Notes: generated by a model from the letters alone, not told the origin. 64,000 nt of DNA from FEN-1073 sp963780865 (GCA_963780865.1 CAWADT010000026.1:124001-188000); one strand, 5' to 3'; shown: positions 35,563 through 44,331, counted from the stretch's first letter. Translations and numbers: made by a program.

Positions 35563-36681
35563 ATGGCAAAATATCGAATTGCCTGGATGCCGGGCGACGG
35601 CATCGGGCAGGACGTCATGGAAGCGGCCCGAATCGTGCTGGATAAAACCGGCCTGGACGCCGAGTATCCGCCGGCCGACATCGGCTGGGAATTCTGGCGT
35701 TCGGAGGGAGACGCCCTGCCGCAGCGCACGATCGACCTGCTGCAAACGTGCCGCTGCGCCTTGTTCGGCGCCATCACCTCCAAGCCCAAGGAAGAAGCGG
35801 CCGCCGAGTTGAACCCGGACCTGCGCGGAAAGGGACTCTCCTACCGCAGTCCGATTGTCCGCCTGCGCCAGCTGTTCGAACTGTACATCAACCTGCGCCC
35901 GTGCAAGGCGTATCCCGGCAATCCGCTCAATTACCGCGAGGGGATCGATCTGGTGGTGTTCCGCGAGAATACCGAGGATCTCTACGCCGGGGTGGAATTC
36001 CATCCGCTTCCGGCGGACGTGCGCGCGGCGCTGGAAGCCCACAGCCCGGCGATGGAGGCTTTTCGCTCGTCCCCCTCGGAGGATATCGCCCTCTCATGCC
36101 GGATCCTCACCCGGCGCGGATGCCGGCGGATTGTCCGCGCGGCGTTTGAATACGCGCGCGACCGCGGCTATCCGAGCGTGACGCTGGTGGAAAAGCCGAA
36201 CGTGGTGCGCGAAACCTCCGGCCTGATTACACGCGAGGCGCGCAAGATCGCGGCGGAGTTCCCCGGTCTCCCGCTGTGGGAAGCCAACGTCGACGCGATG
36301 ACCATGTGGCTACTCAAGAATCCGAAAGAGTACGGGGTGCTGGTGACAACCAATCTATTCGGCGACATCATCTCCGATCTGGCCGCGCAACTGGTGGGCG
36401 GGCTGGGCTTCGCCTCGAGCGGAAATATCGGCGACGGGTTCGCGGTCTTCGAGCCGACCCACGGATCGGCGCCAAAGTACGCCGGGCAGTATAAGGTCAA
36501 CCCAATCGCCACTTTCCTGGCGGTGAAGCTGATGCTCGCTTGGCTGGGGGAGGCGGACAAAGCGGAAGCCCTCGAACAAGCCGTGGCCGGCGTGATTGCC
36601 GACGGAAAAGTGCGCACGTACGACATGGGCGGAAGCAGCACTACGCTGGATGTGGCCAAGGCGGTGGCGGAAAGGCTGTAA
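35563..36681 (+). CDS. Isocitrate/isopropylmalate dehydrogenase family protein, probably NAD(P)-isocitrate dehydrogenase
   Basis: A 372-residue beta-decarboxylating dehydrogenase. It opens with RIAWMPGDGIGQDV. The substrate loop RENTEDLYAGVE matches isocitrate-type enzymes rather than LeuB (RELTGGIYFG). The catalytic Lys and Tyr regions (VTLVEKPNVVRE), the metal Asp segments (NVDAMTMWLL, TTNLFGDIISDLAA) and the nucleotide loop PTHGSAPKYAGQYKVNPIAT are intact. A start further upstream (35512) adds 17 unconserved residues and lacks the GGGAGG that precedes ATG 35563. Homoisocitrate or tartrate specificity cannot be fully excluded. Confidence 0.85.
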   Translation: MAKYRIAWMPGDGIGQDVMEAARIVLDKTGLDAEYPPADIGWEFWRSEGDALPQRTIDLLQTCRCALFGAITSKPKEEAAAELNPDLRGKGLSYRSPIVRLRQLFELYINLRPCKAYPGNPLNYREGIDLVVFRENTEDLYAGVEFHPLPADVRAALEAHSPAMEAFRSSPSEDIALSCRILTRRGCRRIVRAAFEYARDRGYPSVTLVEKPNVVRETSGLITREARKIAAEFPGLPLWEANVDAMTMWLLKNPKEYGVLVTTNLFGDIISDLAAQLVGGLGFASSGNIGDGFAVFEPTHGSAPKYAGQYKVNPIATFLAVKLMLAWLGEADKAEALEQAVAGVIADGKVRTYDMGGSSTTLDVAKAVAERL

Positions 36682-36689
36682 TCCTTCCG

Positions 36690-36995
36690 AAGTATGTCAT
36701 CCCGAGCGCTGCCGAAAGGCAGAGCGCCGGTCCCGAGCATTGCGAGGGAAGGGATCGGTATCGCTTCGCAAGGAACATGCTTTTAGCAGTCCGTGGTTTC
36801 CAATTAACCTGCCAATTCCTCGGCCGCCAAGGCGGCCTCGGAATGACATACTGAGCATTTCATTCCGAAGGGCCGTTGGCCCTGAGGAATCGGTACCGTT
36901 TCACAAGGGGCATACTTCAAGCAACCCGCGATTCTTAATCAACCTGTCGATTCCTCGGCCTTCGAGGCGGCTTCGGAATGCCACACCGCGACGGG
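36690..36995. repeat. Dispersed repeat, two tandem diverged copies (family of 23930-24045)
   Basis: Blocks GGGATCGGTATCGC, AATTAACCTGCCAATTCCTCG, GGCGGCCTCGGAATGACA and then GAGGAATCGGTACCG, AATCAACCTGTCGATTCCTC, GGCTTCGGAATG repeat in order, each about 145 bases. The stretch between the dehydrogenase and methyltransferase genes holds nothing else. Confidence 0.65.
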
Positions 36996-37059
36996 TATTC
37001 CGATTTAATGGTTTAATTTCAAATAGCGGCGAATCCTGACTTCTCTAGTGGGAGGAAAC

Positions 37060-37795
37060 GTGGCCATACAAGTCCTGCGTGATCCGGAAGGGGCTGAAGT
37101 AAAACACCTGCTGGCAGCTTATCCGCTGATTGGAAAAAAGGTCCTCGAAATCGGTTGCGGCAATGGTTGCCTCACCGGACAGTATGCCGCCGAGCCCAGA
37201 CGGATCTTCGGGATCGATCCAAACTTGGCCGAGCTCCGCAAGGCCGACGGCGCCCGCACCGCTGCGCCGCACGTCGTTTCTTTTTCACAGGCCATCGGGG
37301 AAGCGTTGCCCTATACCGCCCGGGTCTTCGACGTCGTCCTATTTTCCTCGTCGTTTTGATGAATTCCTCACGGGGGCATGGTTCATGCCCTGCGGGAAGC
37401 CTGGCGCGTTCTGGTTCCGCGCGGGATTCTGAATCGACCTGCGTCCGATAAATATCAATGGTCCGCTGGACATTGTCACCTCCACGCGCTGCGATTTCGC
37501 CGGTTTGGTGGATATGGGTTTGAATATCGCCGATGATATCGCGGCGGACAACGCCATCCGCGGGATCCTGCGCGACGGAATCTTCAAAGAAATCGGAGCG
37601 GATTATTTTGATTTCGCGTATTACTGGAACTCCGTGGCGGAAATGAAAGCGGATATGGACGACCGGTGGCAGGACGATGTCGTGCTCACGGATGGCATCT
37701 TACAAAGGGCTCATTTCCTGTTCGACCAACAGCGCGGCCAGGGTCGCGTCCGGCTTCGCATTCGCAAGTCGCTCATAACCTACGAAAAAATGTAA
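37060..37795 (+). CDS. SAM-dependent methyltransferase, three apparent homopolymer indels
   Basis: A class I methyltransferase starting at GTG 37060 behind GGGAGG. Motif I is KKVLEIGCGNGCLTGQYA and motif II RIFGIDPNLAELR. The first frame stops at 37357. Removing one T there gives FDEFLTG. Adding one G in the following G-run returns to MVHALREAWRVLVPRGIL. Removing one A near 37430 leads into IDLRPININGPLD and the rest to TAA 37795. The restored protein has about 245 residues, including a C-terminal cap domain (AGLVDMGLNIADDIAADNA). All three fixes are single bases within homopolymers, so the gene is probably intact in the cell. Substrate unknown. Confidence 0.78.
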
Positions 37796-37971
37796 TCGGT
37801 CCGTTCCGCAACCTTATTTCCCCCGCATCCATTCTCCCGAAGACTAAGGCTAGTCTGCCAAACCGGTTGCCGCTTCATCGGTAAACCGTTTGACGTGGTT
37901 CGCAGGCCGAGGAAATGGAATGCCCGGCTCGCAGCAAATTATCCAACCCCGGCGGGGTTCGGAATGACTTA

Positions 37972-38379
37972 TCAGGAAGACGTCGGCGTCTCGGTCGGCG
38001 GGATCTCGGTGGGCGTGATGGTTGGCGCGGGCGGGGTGAAGGAGGAAGTGGGCGTGTGAGTGGGGAGCGGCGTCGGAGGAAGTGGAGTGGGCGTGACCGT
38101 CGGCGTCGGAGTTTGAGTGAGCGTGGGCGGGATGAACTCCGTATCGGTGAGCGTGGCCGATTGGACCGGCGGGAGGGCGGTGGTTGCGACGGGCGGCGGC
38201 GGACGGCGGGTGGGGGAAACGTGCGATGTGGGGCTTAGGATAAGTTGGATGGTTGGCGTGGGATGGATGGCAATAAGAACCGCCGCGGTGCAATAACAGG
38301 GGATCGTGGCGGCGAGAACCCCGATTAGAAACGGATATAATGCGCGCGGGCGGCGCGGAGAGGTTGGGGGATTGCTCAC
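37972..38379 (-). CDS. Membrane-anchored Thr/Pro-rich protein
   Basis: A 135-residue protein with a basic N-terminus (SPRRPRALYP), one membrane helix (FLIGVLAATIPCYCTAAVLIA) and then 90 residues rich in Thr and Pro (TLTQTPTPTVTPTPLPPTPL). The composition matches the linkers of the lipoproteins elsewhere in the window, but no folded domain follows. It may be a short surface stalk or the remnant of a larger lipoprotein. Codon bias in the repeat is regular. Coding status is plausible, not certain. Confidence 0.55.
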   Translation of the reverse strand: MSNPPTSPRRPRALYPFLIGVLAATIPCYCTAAVLIAIHPTPTIQLILSPTSHVSPTRRPPPPVATTALPPVQSATLTDTEFIPPTLTQTPTPTVTPTPLPPTPLPTHTPTSSFTPPAPTITPTEIPPTETPTSS

Positions 38380-38498
38380 CGGATGGATTATACCTGCCGG
38401 GCGTCAAATTGTTTTTCCCGCGAGCGATCCGGTTTCCCGTCCCGCCAACGCTTGGCGGGTTCCGGACTTTCGGATTGACGACCCGGAGCTGCGAGTTG

Positions 38499-38507
38499 TG
38501 CTAAAAT
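38499..38507 (+). promoter_or_regulatory. Extended -10 promoter, probably leaderless transcript
   Basis: TGCTAAAAT ends seven bases before ATG 38515. No Shine-Dalgarno lies between, so transcription would begin at the start codon. Confidence 0.5.
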
Positions 38508-38514
38508 CGTTTCT

Positions 38515-39534
38515 ATGAACCGCAAACGCGTGATGATCGTCGAGGATCAGCGCGAAATTGCACGGATGATCCACAGCGCAATCCAGCTGATGGACGCCTC
38601 GTTGGACATCGTCGATGCCCTCTCGGCCGAGGAAGCTTCCCTGGAGCTTACCGAACGCGGCGCGGATCTGATAATCCTCGACGTCCGTTTGCCTGGGATA
38701 AGCGGCCTGGAACTGCTCGAACGCTGGCGCATCCAGAATCTCACCATCCCCGTCATCGTCACCACCGGGTTCGCCGAACCCGCCATCCGCGCGCTGGCCG
38801 AAAGGCTCGGCGCGCGCGCCTTTTTCAACAAGCCCCTGCCGATGGAGGATTTTCTCCGCGCCGTGCGCTCCATTCTGGCCGGGGAGACCTTTCAGCCGAG
38901 CGAGGATCGCGCCGCGCACGTGCTCACGGATCTGCGCCAGATGCTGAATGCCGACGCGGCCTGGCTGTGCCAGGAAACCGGGCAGGCGACGCATCGCGCG
39001 GGAGACGTCCTCGAAGTGATGGAAGAGGACATGGAAGCGATCCAGCACGCCGTCCTCGCCATGATCCACCGGACGGCGTCCTTCCTGGGCAAGATCAAGC
39101 CGGAACCGCCGTCGGTGATCATGCTCTCGGGCGAGAAACGGCAAATGGTGGTCGTCCCGATGATCGACGGCCCGAGCCTGGTTTTATTCCTCTCCAAACC
39201 GGTGCCCTCCCAAACTCTCGACGCTGCGATCAGCGAGGCGATGCACCGCCTGGAAAAAATCTTCCATACCGACAAATTGCTGCAGGAAGTATCGGAGGTC
39301 ATCCCCATGCCGGATTGGGTGAAACAGACCGTCGGATCCCCCGCCAGCGAACCGCAGGAATGGAACATCACCGAGCCGCAGGTGGAGCCGCTCGAAGCGA
39401 AAACCTTTTGGGATGATGCCGTGCTGCAGGCCGGCGGATTCCTATCTCCCGGAAAACTTACGTTCGACGAGGCCGAAAAACTCGGCCTGGCCCCCGAAGC
39501 AAAACCCAACGATCCCTATCGCGTCATCGACTGA
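38515..39534 (+). CDS. Response regulator with uncharacterised C-terminal domain
   Basis: A 339-residue protein. An N-terminal receiver (1-125) has VMIVEDQ, the phospho-Asp in LIILDVRLPGISG, VIVTTGFAE with the switch Thr, and the conserved Lys in FFNKPLPMEDF. Residues about 140-270 form an alpha/beta domain (LTDLRQMLNADAAWLCQETG ... VVVPMIDGPSLVLFLSKPV) that resembles a roadblock- or GAF-like sensor fold, then an acidic tail to VID. No DNA-binding or enzymatic output is recognisable, so it may act by protein contact. No histidine kinase is adjacent. Confidence 0.83.
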   Translation: MNRKRVMIVEDQREIARMIHSAIQLMDASLDIVDALSAEEASLELTERGADLIILDVRLPGISGLELLERWRIQNLTIPVIVTTGFAEPAIRALAERLGARAFFNKPLPMEDFLRAVRSILAGETFQPSEDRAAHVLTDLRQMLNADAAWLCQETGQATHRAGDVLEVMEEDMEAIQHAVLAMIHRTASFLGKIKPEPPSVIMLSGEKRQMVVVPMIDGPSLVLFLSKPVPSQTLDAAISEAMHRLEKIFHTDKLLQEVSEVIPMPDWVKQTVGSPASEPQEWNITEPQVEPLEAKTFWDDAVLQAGGFLSPGKLTFDEAEKLGLAPEAKPNDPYRVID

Positions 39535-39563
39535 CCCCCGCCGCCGGCTTCCGGCCCTTCTTA

Positions 39564-39572
39564 TGCTACAAT
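39564..39572 (+). promoter_or_regulatory. Extended -10 promoter of tRNA-Gln
   Basis: TGCTACAAT, 18 bases before the mature tRNA end at 39591. Confidence 0.55.
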
Positions 39573-39590
39573 TCCGGCGCTCGCTCACTC

Positions 39591-39661
39591 TGGGGCGTGG
39601 TGCAACGGCAGCACACCGGACTTTGAATCCGTGGATCTAGGTTCGAAACCTGGCGCCCCAG
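39591..39661 (+). tRNA. tRNA-Gln (anticodon TTG)
   Basis: A 71-base tRNA. Acceptor TGGGGCG pairs with CGCCCCA and the discriminator is G. The D arm is GTGCAACGGCAGCAC, the anticodon loop CTTTGAA gives TTG, and the T arm is CTAGG / CCTGG around TTCGAAA. CCA is not encoded. It lies just upstream of glmU. Confidence 0.95.
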
Positions 39662-39801
39662 CCTGACACAGCGGAAGACTCCGGAACTCGAGGATATAAT
39701 ACCCTCTGAACCCGCGAGTCTTTCTGTTTTATCGGGACGCTCCTTTTTTTAGCGAGTGTTCCCTTCGCGGGACGCAAGGCTGAACCAAGAGAGGATCCGC
39801 C

Positions 39802-41155
39802 ATGCCGATTCGAGTGATCATTCTTGCCGCCGGGCTGGGGACTCGGATGAAATCGTCCCGGCCGAAGATGCTGCATACGCTCTGCGGCCGGCCAATGGTC
39901 CTCTGGGCGCTCGAGATCGCGAGAGCCGTCAGCCCGCAGAAGCCGATTCTTGTCGTCGGGCACGGAGCCGACGCCGTGCGGGCGCTGGGCGGCGACCTGG
40001 CGGAACTGGTCGAGCAGCCGTCTCTGTTGGGAACGGCCGATGCGGTCCGCCGCGCGGAAAGTCTCTTGCGCGGGAAAGCCGAACACATTTTGGTTTTCTA
40101 CGGCGACATGCCGCTCTGGAAACCGGAGACGTTGCGGACGCTCGTGGAAGCGGGAGAGCGCGGACCCGGTCCACTGTCTTTCCTGACGGGGACATGCGAA
40201 GACGCACGCGCTTTCGGGAGGGTGATGCGCGACGCGGCGGGCGCCGTCCGGGAGATCATCGAGGAAGCGCACGCCACCGAGGAGCAGAAAAAGATCCACG
40301 AAGTCAACCTGGGCGCCTATTGTTTCCGCGGAGATTGGCTGTGGACGGCGCTTTCCGAAGTGAAACCCTCCCCCAAGGGCGAATATTACCTGACTGACCT
40401 GGTGGCGCTGGCGGCGCGCGAAGGCGGCGCGCAAGGAATCCCCGTCGCGGGCGAGGAGGAATGGATCGGGGTCAACACCCGCGCCCACCTCGCCGAGGCG
40501 GAAGCCGCGATGCGGCGGCGGATTAACCGGCGCTGGATGGAAACCGGGGTGGGCATGCAGGACCCGGCAACAACCTATATTTCTTTCGACACGGTCATCG
40601 GCGAAGGCACGCTGCTCCTGCCCGGCACGCACCTGGAAGGGAAGACTTCTCATCGGCCGCGATTGCGTCGTCGGCCCCGGCACGATCGTGCGTCGCAGCG
40701 CGATGGGCGACCGCTGCCGGGTGGAATGTTCGGTTGTGGAGGACGCGACGCTGGAGGAGGACGTATCGGTCGGGCCTTTCGCCCACCTGCGTTCGGGGGC
40801 GTACCTGGCGCGCGGCGCGCATATGGGCAACTTCGGCGAGCTGAAGAATTCGCGTCTGGGAGCCGGCGCCAAGATGGGGCACTTCTCGTATCTGGGGGAC
40901 GCGACCGTCGGAGCGGACGCCAACATCGGCGCCGGAACGATCACCTGCAACTTCGACGGAAAGCAAAAGCACCGCACCGAAATCGGCGAGGGCGCGTTCG
41001 TCGGATCCGACACGATGCTGGTGGCGCCGGTGAAGATCGGCAAGGGCGCGCGCACCGGGGCCGGTTCGGTGGTGACGCACGACGTCCCCGACGGCGAGAC
41101 GGTGGTCGGCGTGCCGGCCAAAAAGTTGAAGAAACACGATGCCGGGCAAACCTGA
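39802..41155 (+). CDS. glmU: Bifunctional UDP-GlcNAc pyrophosphorylase / glucosamine-1-phosphate acetyltransferase, one apparent frameshift
   Basis: Makes UDP-GlcNAc for peptidoglycan. The N-terminal nucleotidyltransferase shows ILAAGLGTRMKSSRPKMLH, LGTADAVRRA, FYGDMPL and KGEYYLTDLV. The C-terminal left-handed beta-helix shows VGPFAHLRSGAYLARGAHMG, NFGELKNSRLGAGAKMGH, GAGTITCNFDGKQKHRTEIG and the acetyl-CoA region GSDTMLVAPVKIGKGARTGAGS. The frame changes near 40650, and removing one T in AAGACTTCTC gives K-T-L-I-G-R-D-C and joins both halves into about 450 residues, the normal size. The uncorrected first frame would run on to 41595 as nonsense. The end overlaps the cytidine deaminase start by 17 bases. 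Confidence 0.92.
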
Positions 41156-41546
41156 GCCGGGTAAAGTCGGCCGGAAGGAGCTCGTTGAAAAGGCGCGCGC
41201 CGCGCGCGCCAACGCCTACGCGCCGTATTCCCATTATCCGGTCGGCGCGGCGCTGGAAGCCGCGAGCGGCAAAGTGTTTGCCGGCGCCAACGTGGAGAAC
41301 GCCTCTTTTCCCGCGGGAGTATGCGCCGAGCGCGTGGCGCTCTTTTCGGCCGTGGCGGCCGGTGAGCGCAAGTTCTTTTCCCTCGCGGTGGTCACCGCCG
41401 ACGGGGCCGCTCCGTGCGGCGCCTGCCGCCAGGCACTGGCCGAATTTGGGCTTGGCCTCGAGATCGTCCTCGCCGACGAGAAGGGATCGATCCGCCGGAC
41501 GATCACGCTGGACAAATTGCTGCCGCTGGCGTTTGGGGCCAAGTAA
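41139..41546 (+). CDS. cdd: Cytidine deaminase
   Basis: A 135-residue homotetramer-type cytidine deaminase for pyrimidine salvage. The substrate site is NAYAPYSHYPVGAALEA. The catalytic zinc motif is NASFPAGVCAERVALF (Cys ligand and general-acid Glu), and the second zinc motif is PCGACRQALAEF with two Cys ligands. The C-terminus (ITLDKLLPLAFG) is typical. It starts inside the last codons of glmU, so the genes are translationally coupled. A 122-bp tandem repeat array follows its stop. Confidence 0.95.
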   Translation: MPGKPEPGKVGRKELVEKARAARANAYAPYSHYPVGAALEAASGKVFAGANVENASFPAGVCAERVALFSAVAAGERKFFSLAVVTADGAAPCGACRQALAEFGLGLEIVLADEKGSIRRTITLDKLLPLAFGAK

Positions 41547-41574
41547 GCAATCCGATTACATCCTCAGGCAACAA

Positions 41575-42000
41575 AAGAAATGGATTCCCGCTTAGTGCAC
41601 GCGGGAATGACGATCATTTATCATTACCGCGAGGAAATAGCTCGTCATGCCCGAGTGGACTTATCGGGCATCCAGTATTTAATCAATGGATAATAATGGA
41701 AAAGGATTCCTGATAAATTCATACGGGAATGACGATCAATTTTCATAGCTATAGGGAAAATAGCTCGTCATGCCCGAGTGGACTTATCGGGCATCCAGTA
41801 TTTAATCAATAGATAATATTAGCAAAGGATTCCCACCAAACCCACGCGGGAATGACGATCAATTTTCATAGCTATAGGGAAATGGCTCGTCATGCCCACA
41901 CGTTCCAAACGGGCATCCAGAATTCCTCTATCGATAATGAGGGAAATGGATTCCCGCTTGGTACACGCGGGAATGACAGTTAACTTTTATGCGCGGTCAT
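41575..42000. repeat. Tandem array of about 122-bp repeats (CGTCATGCCCGAGTG family)
   Basis: Full units begin with CTCGTCATGCCC at 41641, 41764 and 41886; a partial unit precedes them at 41575. Each unit has CGTCATGCCCGAGTGGACTT, a complementary CGGGCATCCAG, a GGATAAT core and a GGATTCCCG...CGCGGGAATGACGA hairpin. A single related copy lies at 44165-44285. Units are of nearly equal length with no unique spacers, so this is not CRISPR. Confidence 0.85.
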
Positions 42001-42007
42001 CAAAAAA

Positions 42008-43894
42008 TCATGCCGGCGAGCAGACGAGCGAGAAATTCGCGCGGACGGCGTCGCTTTCCGCCGGCGCGAGGATTTTAAACTCCATCCATCCGTCGAAGCT
42101 GCCCGTAAGGCCCCACTTCTCGGTCAATGAATGCGCACCCGCTTTATCAATGATGTAAACTGCGGACGTGAAGTAATCAACATCGCTGTATCTCCAACCG
42201 TACAGGACCACCCCTGGTCCGTTGCTGACAAACGACCCCGTAGAAAGAACTCCTTTTAAATCGCTGCATGAGCCGATGAACTTGGCCGGATCGGCGGACG
42301 CGGTGATATTGGAAATCGCAAAGTGCGGAAGGCTTTCATCGACCGTGACCGTCGCATGCGTTTCAATTTTCTTTCCGCCGCACGTCGCCTGAAGCGTATA
42401 GGTGGTGGTATGGTCCGGCTGGACGAGCACCCGGTCGCCGCCCGGGTCCACCGACCCTAAGCCGGCGATCTCCAGCTTATCCACGTTGGTCACCTGGCCC
42501 CAAGTGAGCATGGAAAGCGCGCCAGGCCCGATCACAGAGGGATCGGCGGCGAAGCTGGAGAATTGGGGCCCAGACGAACATCCCGGGCGCGTATACAGCG
42601 TCAGATTGAGGATCGGTCCGAAATCCCGGCCGGAGGAGTTGCGCAAACGCCATTCACCGGTATGAACGCCCGCATCGGCGGGAGCTGTCATCGGAACCGT
42701 TACGTCTGTCTCCGCGCCCGCGGCTGTGGCCGCGACGGGAACAGACGTCGCGGCGGTCATCGCTTCGCCGCGCGCGTACACCAATTGAACGCCATCCCAC
42801 TTGCAACTGCCGGTATTTTTGATCCGCCAGGTCTTTTCGAACGGCGTATTAACATCCAGCGTTGTCCCCAAAGGAATCGTCGTGTCGTGGACGATGGCCG
42901 CCCTGAAAGTACACGGTTCACTGGCGTAAGGCAACGAATACGCCGCGCCGCCTTCGTAATTTAATATTTTCATATAGCCTACGTCAGAAAACACCTGCGT
43001 GACGTCGCTGCCCAGGATGGAATTCAGGATGGCAAGATACTGGTGGTACCCGACGGTTCCGCCGCTCAAGTTCCCCTTGCCGTCCTGGTATAACCGGTCT
43101 ATGTCCAAAAGGCTTTGGATGAGCTGGTCGAACGTAAACCCATTTGTCTGACAAAGCCGGAAGGTTAGCGGGGCGATGTTTTGATAGACCGGATTGCATA
43201 AATTGCCGTAATTGCCGGCATTGGCGGGATCCATGGTTTTATATTCGATCGGAAAAACAAAATCGTGCGTGGAGGCGAAACGCCCCCAGAGAATGGCGTG
43301 GGCGTATTCATGGGCAAAGACGCCCAACCCACCGTTGCGAACGGCGCTTTCCGGTGTGAAAGGCGCTTGCGGGTCGGTTTGCATATCCGGATCGGTCAAA
43401 TAAAGGCAAATTCCAAGCCGGTCGGCGCCGGAATATTGGAAGGTTAACCCCAATTCCAATTCCAATCGACGACAGTTGGCATCCCGATTCAAATGAATGT
43501 CAATCGCCCCCCACTTATCCAGAATATCGATCCCGGCCGTTCGGACATCCTGCTGGATCGTCACTTTGTACCCGGCGTAAACGGCATCGATCAGGCGTTC
43601 CTCCAAAGGGCAGGACTGTTTGCACAGGACGCGCAACCGGTCGCCGGGTATTTGGTAGGCGTCGAATGACTCACCGTTAAGCTCGATCGTGCTTTTCGGA
43701 ATGGTTGTGATGGGCGGCGGCGGAACGCGCGAAATAAATTTCGGCAGCTCGACGGCGGTAAAGATGGACGAACCGGATGGGGCGTTTGTAGTTGCGGAGG
43801 ACGTCACGACGGATACTGTGGATCCGGCGGGAGCGACGGTCCGATTGGCCAGCGATACATGCAGGTTGCAGGAAGTCAGCCCGAGGAGAAACAC
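42008..43894 (-). CDS. Surface protein with HExxH metallopeptidase-like motif and NBR1-Ig-like domain
   Basis: A 628-residue exported protein. Residues about 50-310 contain GVFAHEYAHAILWG, an HExxH zinc motif, in a Cys-containing domain (CKQSCPLEERLIDAVYAGY). Residues about 320-430 are an NBR1-type Ig-like domain (FEKTWRIKNTGSCKWDGVQL, ADAGVHTGEWRLRNSSGR). A further Ig-like segment (FAADPSVIGPGALSMLTWGQ) and a C-terminal beta domain follow. The only standard start is GTG 43894, which yields a very short signal peptide (FLLGLTSC lipobox). In-frame codons upstream (from ATA 43924) would add a natural n-region (NLKNLPPLFV). A MITE-like element begins at 43933. Peptidase activity is inferred from one motif only. 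Confidence 0.75.
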   Translation of the reverse strand: MFLLGLTSCNLHVSLANRTVAPAGSTVSVVTSSATTNAPSGSSIFTAVELPKFISRVPPPPITTIPKSTIELNGESFDAYQIPGDRLRVLCKQSCPLEERLIDAVYAGYKVTIQQDVRTAGIDILDKWGAIDIHLNRDANCRRLELELGLTFQYSGADRLGICLYLTDPDMQTDPQAPFTPESAVRNGGLGVFAHEYAHAILWGRFASTHDFVFPIEYKTMDPANAGNYGNLCNPVYQNIAPLTFRLCQTNGFTFDQLIQSLLDIDRLYQDGKGNLSGGTVGYHQYLAILNSILGSDVTQVFSDVGYMKILNYEGGAAYSLPYASEPCTFRAAIVHDTTIPLGTTLDVNTPFEKTWRIKNTGSCKWDGVQLVYARGEAMTAATSVPVAATAAGAETDVTVPMTAPADAGVHTGEWRLRNSSGRDFGPILNLTLYTRPGCSSGPQFSSFAADPSVIGPGALSMLTWGQVTNVDKLEIAGLGSVDPGGDRVLVQPDHTTTYTLQATCGGKKIETHATVTVDESLPHFAISNITASADPAKFIGSCSDLKGVLSTGSFVSNGPGVVLYGWRYSDVDYFTSAVYIIDKAGAHSLTEKWGLTGSFDGWMEFKILAPAESDAVRANFSLVCSPA

Positions 43895-43932
43895 GAATAG
43901 GGGAGGGAGATTTTTGAGATTTATAAATCTCC

Positions 43933-44095
43933 TTTTAGCAGGCAGTTGAAAAACGTTGACTTTGTTTTAGCCAGACACACTTGCCCCCCTTACATCCCCC
44001 CATTTTCCAAAAGAAAATGGGGGGAGCGAGGGAGGATGGTTGACCACAGAGAAGATGACGCCAGCATGAATTGATTTTTTCAGCACTCTGTTAGA
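43933..44095. mobile_element. MITE-like element, copy C
   Basis: Left end TTTTAGCAGGCAGTTGAAAA and right end TTTTTTCAGCACTCTGTTAG are imperfect inverted repeats, 163 bases apart in total; no coding capacity. Same family as 28352-28541 and 29928-30101. It sits directly upstream of the 42008-43894 gene. Confidence 0.6.
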
Positions 44096-44164
44096 ACGGA
44101 CTATCCCTATTTACAGAGCGGAGCTGCCCTCGAGCGTTCTTCTCGGGGGGCAAGCATTCACAAG

Positions 44165-44285
44165 ATCGTCATGCCCGAGTGATCCTATCGGGCATCCATT
44201 TTTTTCCAATGGATAATGAGGGTTATGGATTCCCGCCCCCCGATAAAGACACTCGGGGGCGGGCAAGAACACGCGGGAATGACAA
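44165..44285. repeat. Single copy of the 122-bp CGTCATGCCCGAGTG repeat
   Basis: ATCGTCATGCCCGAGTG, ATCGGGCATCC, GGATAATGAGGG and GGATTCCCG...CGCGGGAATGACAA follow in the same order as in the array at 41575-42000. The stretch 44096-44331 holds nothing else. Confidence 0.75.
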
Positions 44286-44331
44286 CAGTCATTAAGTTTG
44301 TCATGACCCCAGTCGAGTGAAAAAGCGGACA

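Noticed and set aside
39637..41121. Reverse open frame of 494 codons
   Set aside because: Antisense shadow of glmU and the tRNA-Gln region.
41575..42000. CRISPR array
   Set aside because: Units of about 122 bp are repeated whole, including their interiors; there are no spacers.
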